Of a DNA stretch of 42,286 nucleotides, positions 6,802-15,293 are shown piece after piece. The number at the start of each line of letters is the position of its first letter. Positions within the stretch are counted from its first letter, which is position 1. Source of the stretch: an uncultured Methylococcaceae bacterium (GTDB lineage: Bacteria; Pseudomonadota; Gammaproteobacteria; Methylococcales; Methylomonadaceae); assembly GCA_903905335.1 (NCBI GenBank), contig CAIVGC010000043.1:1-42286 (forward strand). The letters run 5' to 3'. Both the position numbers and the translations under genes were made by a program. Below the pieces are notes generated by a model. It ran no database searches. It was not told where the DNA came from and saw only the letters and a list, made by a program, of their open reading frames with translations.

Positions 6802-9768
6802 TTATTGAATATTGCTTAATCGTATGTCTGCTTTGCTTATAAGCTCTGCAGGCAATCTCATATTTAAAGCCTTTGCGTGCTCTTCACTGATGATCAGATT
6901 GATTTTTGACGTACGGGAAAATGGAATATCTTTAGGTGATTTACCTCGCATCACTTCAACTGCTTTAAGAGCAGTATCAAAGCCAGACTGATAATAATCA
7001 GTCGAATAAGCAACAGCGGCACCTTGCTCTAAACCGGATTTACTAAAAGTAAACAATGGTTTTTTAGCTCGCATGGCTGCTTGAGAAATTGCCATAAATC
7101 CAGAGACCATCTGATTGTCAATTATTTGCACCCAGGCGTCAATGGGTTGACTGGCCATTGCTAAAGCGGCATTCGGCAATTCACTTGTTGAATTTACTGG
7201 CAATTTTGATACAGAAAGTCCGTGTTGAAGAGCTACTTTTTCAAACAAATCCATATTATATACCGAGTTATCTTCACCGGGGGTGAACAAGGAACCGATC
7301 TTATGTATCTCAGGAAAGTACTGTTTAATCATCGTGATCATCTCCTCGACAGGAGCGGGAACGGAGACACCAGTGACATTTGGCAGGTGATTAGTATCAT
7401 CGGCTCCAGCTCCGGCGATTACTGCATTAGAAACCAAAGAAAATAAAACAGGTGTTTTTTTGACTTTGTGCATAACAGTTTGTAAGGTTGGCGTAGAAAT
7501 TGTCATAACTAAGTCAGTCCCATCACTACCCACCGAATCGGCAAGGCTAGACAATACGCTCATATCACCTTGTGCTGAGACATCATTTAATACAAAATCC
7601 CGTCCTGACTGCAACCCAGCTGCTTTCAGTCCATCATCAATACCATGAATAGTTTCTTCGGTCGGCTGTGACTCCATATAGGAAACACGTTTGATCTTCC
7701 ACTGATGACCTAATGGTTGTAATGTTTGATTGGCATTGACGCTAGTAGAGCTTGATGTTACCTGTGACCGCACATCATCACTAAATACAATACTCAAACG
7801 CTTTGCACTGTCCTCATTGAGTAAAGTAGATTTCTTACTGACATTACGAAAAGGCATCACTGCTGGTTTCTTGCCTGTTAATACTTGAGCCAATAGTTCT
7901 GCAGCGGCTCGACCACTTTCCTTATAATCAACACCTACGACCATTAAGGCATCATGCGCGATAAACTCAGGTTGATCCAAAATAAGTGGAATTCCTGCTT
8001 TCGCGGCTATACTAGCAACAGCATCTAATGCCTGATACATGGTATTGTCACCCACGGAAAAAATGGCTCCGACATTCTTTCCTATTAACGCCTGTGCAGC
8101 CTGCACCGCATCAGCTGTTGTATTAATAGGGACTTCTTCCAGAATAATTCCCGCTTTATCACACAAATCACGCAGCACCTCGGCAACTTTTACCGAATTG
8201 GCTTCACTTGGATTATAAAGGATACCCAGCGCATGAATATTCGGTAGCACTTTGCGAGTCAAGCCGAGCATATCCCCAACAGGCGGAAATGAGCCGATGC
8301 CAGTCAAGTTTGCTAAATGCTCTGAAAAGCTTTTCCCTGCACCAGCAGCAATAGGATCAGTAACATAAGTAAACACCACAGGTTTGTGTTTTGCCATCAT
8401 ACCAACGCCCTGCAAAACAGGAGTCGTTAACGTCAATATTGCATCAACATCACTACTATCAAGCACTTGCCCAATAGTGGGTATCTGTGCAATTTCACCT
8501 TGTGCATGCATACTTTGAAAAGTTAAATTACGACCTTCCTCCAAGCCTAAAACTTTTAATCCTTCCCGCAAACCACTCATAACTGAATCTATACCAGGTT
8601 CAGGGGCAAAATAAGCTACTCCAACTTTATATATCCGCCCAGGTTCAATCGTTATAGGAAATTCCATCGTAACCAAAGGCAATGACTCCATATTGTCGCC
8701 AGTCTTTTTTTCTATACCCTGTTCGTCAATAATGCTAAAAGCCTGAGCGTACATGTCTTTGGTAAATTGCCAGGACAGTGGTAGAGATTTACGAACTTTG
8801 TCATTTAGTAACATACGTTTAGGCATAAAATCCTTAACCGCAATAGTTGCAGGATCAACTCCACCAAGAATATCAGCGACTATACGCCCTAGTTGTTCAC
8901 CGACTTCGTGATAGTCTGCTCCAAGATCGAACAAGCTACCTTTTTTAACATGACCTGAAATATTAGAAAAAACAGGAATATGTGCCGTGCGGGCGACTTC
9001 AATTAGACTATCAATTGCCGTATTAACAGTGGCATCTCCTCCCGTCCAAAAAGCCTCCGCGCCCCGAGCCACTAAAGATTGAGCCGCTTCACGTATATCT
9101 TTGGCTTGCTCTACTGGGGCTTCAAGCAACACCAAGCCGAGCTCTATAGCGATGGCTCTTGCTTGTTTAGTACAAAACTCAGAATTAACTTCTGCAGGAT
9201 TCCACACAACACCCACTGTTTTAAGCGCAGGATTTATCTGCTTAGCCATTCGAAAAATTTCTGCAACAGGTTGTGGAGTCCCGATACCCGTTAAATATGC
9301 TGGCTTATCAAGACTATCCAGCGATTTAACACCAACCCCTGAGGCGACTGGAGTAGTAACCGCGCCAAAAACATGTGTGACCCGCCCAGTTCGATTAGCA
9401 TTAGCTAAAGCCTGCAACATAACTGTAGAAATAGAAACCGCTAAGCGGTAATCTCCACTGGTTATCTTTTGTGCCATAAGATTAGCAGTGGGTAAATCAC
9501 CTTCAGGATTATAGGTAGTAATCGCTAATTTTTGACCATCGCTGTAACCTCTAGCACTTAACGCATCAAGCATTCCAGAACGAACATCATCCATAATCGG
9601 ATTAGAGCTATGCTGCAAAATAGCCAAGGGAATGGCAGCACTTACTAATCTATTTGTCATAGATTCTGAATGACGATTATGGCGATCAGACCATAGCAAA
9701 ATTGCTGATGCTATAAATAATAAAAATAGAGAAAAAATTATGCGTTTATTAGCTTCAGTCATAGCCAT
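6802..9768 (-). CDS. Membrane-anchored protein with three tandem ABC substrate-binding domains (PF04392-like)
   Basis: This 988-residue protein is about three times the usual length of its family. After an N-terminal hydrophobic anchor (residues about 10-27, IIFSLFLLFIASAILLW) come three homologous periplasmic binding modules at about 40-335, 370-675 and 690-975. Repeated landmarks are an early GL-x-x-GRNL/GRDF segment, a TLTTPVLQ/TISTPTLQ segment, and a late ALNM or equivalent end. I see no lipobox Cys, so it is probably anchored by the helix. An in-frame ATG at 9768 with GGGA 7 bases upstream is a good start. It lies 3 bases after the decayed acetyltransferase gene and 18 bases before the STAS fusion. 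It presumably delivers or senses ligand for the permease and ATPase. Three sites may bind several ligands or raise local ligand capture; that is inference. Confidence 0.87.
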   Translation of the reverse strand: MAMTEANKRIIFSLFLLFIASAILLWSDRHNRHSESMTNRLVSAAIPLAILQHSSNPIMDDVRSGMLDALSARGYSDGQKLAITTYNPEGDLPTANLMAQKITSGDYRLAVSISTVMLQALANANRTGRVTHVFGAVTTPVASGVGVKSLDSLDKPAYLTGIGTPQPVAEIFRMAKQINPALKTVGVVWNPAEVNSEFCTKQARAIAIELGLVLLEAPVEQAKDIREAAQSLVARGAEAFWTGGDATVNTAIDSLIEVARTAHIPVFSNISGHVKKGSLFDLGADYHEVGEQLGRIVADILGGVDPATIAVKDFMPKRMLLNDKVRKSLPLSWQFTKDMYAQAFSIIDEQGIEKKTGDNMESLPLVTMEFPITIEPGRIYKVGVAYFAPEPGIDSVMSGLREGLKVLGLEEGRNLTFQSMHAQGEIAQIPTIGQVLDSSDVDAILTLTTPVLQGVGMMAKHKPVVFTYVTDPIAAGAGKSFSEHLANLTGIGSFPPVGDMLGLTRKVLPNIHALGILYNPSEANSVKVAEVLRDLCDKAGIILEEVPINTTADAVQAAQALIGKNVGAIFSVGDNTMYQALDAVASIAAKAGIPLILDQPEFIAHDALMVVGVDYKESGRAAAELLAQVLTGKKPAVMPFRNVSKKSTLLNEDSAKRLSIVFSDDVRSQVTSSSTSVNANQTLQPLGHQWKIKRVSYMESQPTEETIHGIDDGLKAAGLQSGRDFVLNDVSAQGDMSVLSSLADSVGSDGTDLVMTISTPTLQTVMHKVKKTPVLFSLVSNAVIAGAGADDTNHLPNVTGVSVPAPVEEMITMIKQYFPEIHKIGSLFTPGEDNSVYNMDLFEKVALQHGLSVSKLPVNSTSELPNAALAMASQPIDAWVQIIDNQMVSGFMAISQAAMRAKKPLFTFSKSGLEQGAAVAYSTDYYQSGFDTALKAVEVMRGKSPKDIPFSRTSKINLIISEEHAKALNMRLPAELISKADIRLSNIQ

Positions 9769-9771
9769 TTA

Positions 9772-10547
9772 TTATCCCAACTCAAAACTTGTTATTCCAA
9801 ACACCTTATGTAAAGGCACATTTGGAATTTCTTTACTATACATACGCGCAGTTTCGAATATTTTTTGCATGTTGAATTGTTCTGCTATTTTTAATGATTC
9901 CGAGTTAGGCTCAGGAATATCCAAATAATAGAATTCACCGGCTATATTTGAGATGAGCGCCTCTAATATTTCAACAGCAATAACTTCATTATCTGCGAAC
10001 AAGGGACCTACTTTATATCCTTTTATACATTTCCTAAGAATCCCATATCCTAAAAGATGAGTTTCATTTTCGACATAATATCCAACGGAGTCGACTTGAA
10101 CAATCCAACGTCGAAGAAACTCTGTACGGGGAACCAAGAAAATTTCACGATCATATTCAAGTAATTTATTAAAATCCACATCAGCAATCGGCAAGGCTGT
10201 TGGTGATTCCTTGCTTTTCACTTTCCCTTCGAATCGAATCGAATATTTTTGTAGGCATAATTAAATCCAAAATTTTGGTAGGTCATCTGCTTTTCTAAAA
10301 CACCATCCAGACCAACATTACGATCACCTAAATATTCTAAAGCGACTTTTCCCAACTGAATACCCTGCCATTGACCACGATACTCAGGATCTATAATAAA
10401 AAGACCTATAAAGCCATAATGATCATTATAAGCAACTCCAGAGATACTCCCAATTAATTTACCATCAACCTCAATAATGAAAAATCCATTTAAGTCAGCA
10501 TGATAGAAGGCATCTGCATCATAAAGACCCGGATTCCATCCTTCCAA
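9772..10547 (-). pseudogene. Broken two-domain GNAT acetyltransferase gene
   Basis: Two adjacent frames together match one GNAT-family acetyltransferase with a second C-terminal domain. The upstream frame (10218-10547, TTG start) begins at EGWNPGLYDADAFY, normally about 20 residues into the family, and has the acetyl-CoA loop region DPEYRGQWQGIQLG. The downstream frame (9772-10221, GTG start) is the C-terminal domain. Between them lies a 5-base tandem repeat of three CGAAT units at about 10230-10245. Removing one unit joins the frames and yields NIRFEGKVKSKES, the sequence expected for the family. A TAG stop lies four codons upstream of the TTG, and the true N-terminus is missing. So there are two lesions: a 5' truncation and a repeat-unit frameshift. 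It may be non-functional, or the second frame could be translated by the GTG/TGA overlap. Confidence 0.75.
10230..10245. repeat. Three tandem 5-bp units that cause the frameshift
   Basis: The plus strand reads CGAAT three times in a row here, inside the decayed acetyltransferase gene. A change of one 5-base unit shifts the frame by two or by one, which is the classic behaviour of slipped-strand repeats. With two units the two half-genes become one open frame. Confidence 0.75.
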
Positions 10548-10709
10548 TGCGCCCTATGAGCTTATCATTAGATACTAAGTCTTTTCAGCTCTGACTGACC
10601 AAGTTGCTAGGTAAGATATTTAATAAAACAGTTGATGTTTCTAGGCTTTAAAAAGGCCATTTTAATTAATTTCCCTATACAAATCATAAGAGAAAAAAAA
10701 TCGCCGGCT

Positions 10710-11171
10710 TCACTCTAAAAGTTTTTTTGTTAATGTCACTACATTATGATTTTTAGCATAAGAATAATCATAGGCATGCATATAACTCTTTACCAGATAG
10801 ATACCCAGCCCGCCAATAGGCCTATCCTCTAGCTCTAGTGTCAAATCCGGAGATTCACTTTGAAAAGGATCAAAGGCATCGCCATCATCTGTAATATGGA
10901 TGATAATTTCTTTGGTATTTGTTTCAATCAAAACATCTATAGCACCAGTCCGGCCGTCCGGATATCCATATTCAATAACATTAACAATTAATTCTTCCAA
11001 TACAAGATTAACTTGCATAACGACCGCGCAATCCCAACTAACTTCCTCACCAAAAAGTTCCACATTTTCAGCTAATGAAGATAATGCATCAATTTCATTT
11101 GGCAAAACGCGAATAAATTTACGATAATCAGTCACTTGATCATTGATATTAAATTCCTCATGTTTAATCAT
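10710..11171 (-). CDS. RsbW/SpoIIAB-like anti-sigma factor kinase (HATPase_c_2)
   Basis: This 153-residue protein is a stand-alone GHKL ATPase domain of the anti-sigma kinase type. Its N-box is EELIVNVIEYG (Glu60, Asn64), G1 is DDGDAFDP (Asp96, Gly97) and G2 is IGGLGIYLV (Gly120-Gly123). All ATP-binding residues look intact, so it can be expected to phosphorylate a STAS protein on serine. It starts at the ATG at 11171, 73 bases downstream of the permease-phosphatase gene on the same strand. That pairing of kinase and SpoIIE phosphatase is the usual one for partner switching. The STAS targets are probably the proteins at 665-1000 and/or 5539-6783. No sigma factor of the SigB type lies in the window, so the final output may be a transporter rather than transcription. 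Confidence 0.87.
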   Translation of the reverse strand: MIKHEEFNINDQVTDYRKFIRVLPNEIDALSSLAENVELFGEEVSWDCAVVMQVNLVLEELIVNVIEYGYPDGRTGAIDVLIETNTKEIIIHITDDGDAFDPFQSESPDLTLELEDRPIGGLGIYLVKSYMHAYDYSYAKNHNVVTLTKKLLE

Positions 11172-11244
11172 TAGTGTGCCACCATATAGTTAGTATTGTA
11201 ATAGTCTGACATTTCAACTGCTCTCTCTCGTGACATATTTACCT

Positions 11245-14200
11245 TTAAAGAGGATCCCATTTTAGTACCGTGATTGTTATATCATCAGATTGTGGCGCGC
11301 CCCCAGCAAAACTAATGACACTATCAAAAATGGCTGTAACCAGTGCTTTTGCATTTTGGCTGCCGTATAATTGCACCTGTTCAAGCATTCTAGCCTCACC
11401 ATACTCCTCCCATTCTGGATTGAAAGCTTCTGTTACGCCATCGGTATATAAAATGAGACTATCTCCGGGGGCAAGCTGTTGTTTGTGCTCTTGAAAACTT
11501 ACGTCTTCGATAACGCCTAGCGCTGCATCTCCGAAGGACCTCAACATTTCGAGAGTGCCGTTAGCATGTCTCAACACAGGCGGATTATGTCCACCATTGG
11601 CATATATTAATTGACCACTGACAGGATCAAATACCGCATAAAAAACTGTGACAAACAGATACATGGGGTTTTGAGTACACAATATATCATTGGTACGTTG
11701 CAAACATTCGCTAGGCCCTGATGAAGTGGCAGCAATAAGGCGTAAATTGGTTCGTGCCACGGCCATAAAAAAAGCCGCTGGAACGCCCTTGCCTGAAACA
11801 TCGGCCATCACCAAGCCCAGTTTACCGCAAGGCAATTCGATAAAATCATAGAAATCACCGCCCATTGTCGTTGCCGGAAGCATACGAGCGGAACCTTCAC
11901 AACCATTAGCAGCAGGAAAATATGCTGGTAAAATGTCGATCTGAAGATTCCTTGCGATTTCGAGTTCACTATTGATATACCCATGAGCTTCCTTCAATTG
12001 CTCTTCGCCTCTCTTATATTCAATAGCGACACTCGCTAAGCGCGCAGATTGTTCGATAAGATAAATATCTGTTTTTTCTGGAGTCTGCTCTTCATTATGA
12101 TAGATCGAAAAAGTGCCTAATACTTGGCCCGATGCCAACCGGATAGGTTGAGACCAACATGCACCTAAACCAGCAATAACAACAACCTCTTTAAGCAATT
12201 CATAACTAGGATGCGTTAAGATATCATCAACAATAATACGCTCCGCTGTTAACGCCGCCATTCCACAAGAACCTACTCCAGAATTTATATGTAAGCCGTC
12301 AAGCGCTTTAATATAGATCTCTGGCAAGCTGGGGGCTATACCATTAACTAGACGCTGTCCTTTTTTATCTAATAACCAAATGCTACAACGCATAGCTGAA
12401 TTTAATTGCTCAACACCTAGTACGATAGCTTCAAGAATACTAGTAATAGAATTTTCACCAGTCAACATCTCCAGAGTATGGCTACGAAAATACTCATATT
12501 TTTCAGCTTTCTTTCTTGCTTTGACTTCCTGCTTAATAGATTCATTTTGTTCATTAAGCTCATCTTCAGCTAAGGACCGACTCTCCTGAACTAGAACTAT
12601 CCACCAAGCAGCGATGCTACTTAAAGCACCTAGTACAAAAAACAAATTGAATAAAGATGCAGCATATTCTGCTGCTTTATATGAATCAATATTACCGTAA
12701 CTTAATGAATACGATAGCCAAAAAGTTATAGCAACAGCCAATAACATTACACCTAAGATCAATGTAAATTGGGAAATTCTAGAAGCCGTTTGCTTCGAAA
12801 TATTATGCGTGAATATTAAGTTAAGTATTCTAGAAACTACTTGACTATAAATAGATATTTGCAGCGGTTTACATTGATCCTTACAGCTAGCATCCAAGGT
12901 GCAACATAAAGAACAAATTGGTTTTTCATAATAGGGACAATAAGCAAAATCAGTTTGTGAATACTGTTCACTACAAACGCCACAAAAACACAGTTCATCT
13001 GATTTTTCAAAGTGCACATCCTCACGTGCGATGTAATATTTACCTTTAGTTAGCTTGGCAATAACAGGCACAAGAATCAAACTAATCATCATAGCAATTA
13101 ACCAGGAGTAGGCTTGGGCAAACAGCCCAAAAACTCCAGTGAAAGCAATGATGGAAACCAGTGAGGCCAGCAACATACTGACAAAACCAACCGGATTAAA
13201 ATTGTAAAGATGTGCACGTTTAAACTCGACAATGGGTGGACTTAACTTTAAAGCTTTATTAATCGTAAGATCTGCAACGACTGCAAAAACCCAAGCAATA
13301 GCAACATTAGAATATAGCCCTAGAACTTTTTGCAGGACTTCGAATACGCCCATTTCCATTAATAATAAGGCTATACCAATATTGAAAACTAACCATACCA
13401 CCCTACCAGGATGCGCATGGGTAATCCTAGAAAAGAAATTTGACCACGCCAATGATCCAGCATAAGCATTAGTCACATTAATTTTTATTTGCGAGATAAT
13501 AACAAAAATCGTACTCACTAAAAGCGCTAGTTTTTGATGATCAAAAACATAAGTAAAAGCGACATAATACATCTGAGCTGGTTCTTTTGCTTCAGCATAA
13601 CTAAGGCCTGCTATAACGACTAAGGAAGCCAGTAACATACCCGCCATTTGCTTAAGGCAACCCAATATTATCCAGCCAGGCCCGGCCGCCAATAAGGAAA
13701 ACCACCAACTAACACGATTATTTTTATGTAGATCAGGCATAAAACGCAAATAATCAACTTGCTCGCCAATTTGAACAATTAACGATAATGAAATTCCAGT
13801 GGCGATGCCGAAATAATAAGGATCAAATTCATTGCTACCGGAAAGTTGACCCTTAAAATCAGTTAAAGCTTCTATGGTATGAGGTGATTGTGTGTAGAGA
13901 AAATAAAAAGGCAAAATCATCAATATCAGCCAAATGGGCTGTGTCCACAAATGCAAACGATTGATAGCTGTTATTCCATAAAAAACAATAGGAAAGATAA
14001 TGAGAGAACACAATAGGTAGCCCAAATATAAAGGTAGCTCCATATAAAGCTTGAGAGCTTGAGCCATAATAGACGCTTCTAAAGCAAAAAATATAAAACA
14101 AAAAGAAGCGTAAATTAACGAAGTGAGTGTAGATCCAACGTAACCAAAGCCTGCGCTACGTGTTAATAAGTCAATATCAATATTATAACGTGCGGCGTAG

Positions 14201-14472
14201 TATGAGATCGGCAACCCCGCCCCAAAAATCAAAAGCGATGCCAGCAAAATTGCCCACATTGCATTCGTATAACCATAACTAAGTAACAGGCTAGCACCAA
14301 TAGCCTCTAGCGCCAAAAATGCGGCGCTTCCTATCGCGGTATTCGCAAGCAGAAATGGCGACCATTTTCTAAAACTAGACGGTGAATAACGTAACGCATA
14401 ATCTTCAATAGATTCATTTGCAACCCAATGATTATATTGACGACGTGTTTTTTCAACCGTATGTTTTGACAT
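11245..14472 (-). CDS. Fusion of NCS1-like permease, Cys-rich segment, GAF and SpoIIE-type phosphatase
   Basis: This 1075-residue protein has these parts in order. Residues 15-480 are a polytopic transporter of the cytosine/purine (NCS1) type, with about twelve helices. Residues 494-535 are Cys-rich (CFCGVC, CPYY, CSLCC, CKDQC), perhaps a metal site. Two more transmembrane helices follow (about 565-590 and 605-627), then a coiled coil (628-660), GAF (667-819) and a SpoIIE PP2C phosphatase (836-1075). The phosphatase keeps MGGDFYDF (Asp873, Asp876), MADVSGKG, GGHNPP, TDGVTEAF and SDDITI, so it should be active. It would dephosphorylate STAS proteins in response to transport or a cytoplasmic ligand. 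The RsbW-like kinase gene follows 73 bases downstream. Some bacteria carry similar permease-phosphatase fusions; substrate and signal are unknown. Confidence 0.88.
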   Translation of the reverse strand: MSKHTVEKTRRQYNHWVANESIEDYALRYSPSSFRKWSPFLLANTAIGSAAFLALEAIGASLLLSYGYTNAMWAILLASLLIFGAGLPISYYAARYNIDIDLLTRSAGFGYVGSTLTSLIYASFCFIFFALEASIMAQALKLYMELPLYLGYLLCSLIIFPIVFYGITAINRLHLWTQPIWLILMILPFYFLYTQSPHTIEALTDFKGQLSGSNEFDPYYFGIATGISLSLIVQIGEQVDYLRFMPDLHKNNRVSWWFSLLAAGPGWIILGCLKQMAGMLLASLVVIAGLSYAEAKEPAQMYYVAFTYVFDHQKLALLVSTIFVIISQIKINVTNAYAGSLAWSNFFSRITHAHPGRVVWLVFNIGIALLLMEMGVFEVLQKVLGLYSNVAIAWVFAVVADLTINKALKLSPPIVEFKRAHLYNFNPVGFVSMLLASLVSIIAFTGVFGLFAQAYSWLIAMMISLILVPVIAKLTKGKYYIAREDVHFEKSDELCFCGVCSEQYSQTDFAYCPYYEKPICSLCCTLDASCKDQCKPLQISIYSQVVSRILNLIFTHNISKQTASRISQFTLILGVMLLAVAITFWLSYSLSYGNIDSYKAAEYAASLFNLFFVLGALSSIAAWWIVLVQESRSLAEDELNEQNESIKQEVKARKKAEKYEYFRSHTLEMLTGENSITSILEAIVLGVEQLNSAMRCSIWLLDKKGQRLVNGIAPSLPEIYIKALDGLHINSGVGSCGMAALTAERIIVDDILTHPSYELLKEVVVIAGLGACWSQPIRLASGQVLGTFSIYHNEEQTPEKTDIYLIEQSARLASVAIEYKRGEEQLKEAHGYINSELEIARNLQIDILPAYFPAANGCEGSARMLPATTMGGDFYDFIELPCGKLGLVMADVSGKGVPAAFFMAVARTNLRLIAATSSGPSECLQRTNDILCTQNPMYLFVTVFYAVFDPVSGQLIYANGGHNPPVLRHANGTLEMLRSFGDAALGVIEDVSFQEHKQQLAPGDSLILYTDGVTEAFNPEWEEYGEARMLEQVQLYGSQNAKALVTAIFDSVISFAGGAPQSDDITITVLKWDPL

Positions 14473-14613
14473 TATTTCTTTATATTTAAAAAATTCACAG
14501 ATTATAAATTACAATACTGATTATATCTAAAGTAATTTGGTTGATCTTAAACTAAATATGCCATCATATTTTTCGAAGCATTAATACACTTATAAATTTA
14601 TTGAGAATTTCAA
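14473..14613. promoter_or_regulatory. Divergent promoter region
   Basis: This 141-base AT-rich gap separates the minus-strand permease-phosphatase gene from the plus-strand sensor gene, so it must hold the promoters for both. I could not settle on single -35/-10 boxes; several TATAAAT-like tracts exist. Confidence 0.45.
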
Positions 14614-15276
14614 ATGAAAAACCATATAAACACACAGATAAAATTAATGGCTATTGTTATTTTTTTCATACTCCTGACTGGACTAAGTGCAATTTACCTA
14701 ATGGACGCAGTGCAACGTTCAGAAAACACCTCAAGCCAACAACAACAAGAATTACTGATAGCGGCATTTGAAATTGAAGAAGCGCATACGCAGTTTAAAA
14801 TTCAAGTTCAAGAATGGAAAAATCTATTGCTTCGAGGTAGAAACCCTGATGACTTTCAACATTATTTAGCTTCTTTTAATCTGCAAACAACTGAAGTACA
14901 GCAACATCTAGCAAAAGCTAAATTCGCATTTAAAGAAGATTGGGCGGGTAAATTTGATGAGCTAAGCAATAACCATAAACGCTTGATTGAAACCTATTTA
15001 ACAGCACAATCAAAAACAAAATTCGACGATCCTTCCAGTGTTCAGGCTTTGGATAATTCTCTTCGAGGCATTGACCGCCCAATGGATCTATTATTTCCCA
15101 AACTAACTCACTACCTCTCCGAGCTAGTTAAAAATAAATTAATTGAAGACAATCATTTACATGCGGCGACACATCACCAGCATGTTTGGTGGATCACTTT
15201 TTGCGTCAGCATCAGCATCATTCTAATGATCGCTTTATATTGGATCAGCTTTAAAAAAGCTATCATCAGTAAATAA
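14614..15276 (+). CDS. Two-TM sensor-like membrane protein without an output domain
   Basis: This 220-residue protein has one transmembrane helix near the start (about 10-30, KLMAIVIFFILLTGLSAIYL) and one near the end (about 188-208). About 155 mostly helical, charged and Gln-rich residues lie between them outside the membrane. That is the layout of a four-helix-bundle sensor domain as in chemoreceptors, but the protein stops after about a dozen cytoplasmic residues. It has no HAMP, kinase or signalling domain. It ends 17 bases before the Na+/phosphate transporter gene, so the two are probably co-transcribed and might work as a pair. It could also be the remnant of a larger receptor. Family not identified. 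Confidence 0.75.
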   Translation: MKNHINTQIKLMAIVIFFILLTGLSAIYLMDAVQRSENTSSQQQQELLIAAFEIEEAHTQFKIQVQEWKNLLLRGRNPDDFQHYLASFNLQTTEVQQHLAKAKFAFKEDWAGKFDELSNNHKRLIETYLTAQSKTKFDDPSSVQALDNSLRGIDRPMDLLFPKLTHYLSELVKNKLIEDNHLHAATHHQHVWWITFCVSISIILMIALYWISFKKAIISK

Positions 15277-15293
15277 AGTGACCAATCATTAAT

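Noticed and set aside
9101-9451. 116-codon plus-strand frame
   Set aside because: It is antisense to the conserved substrate-binding protein and has no start signal; a shadow frame.
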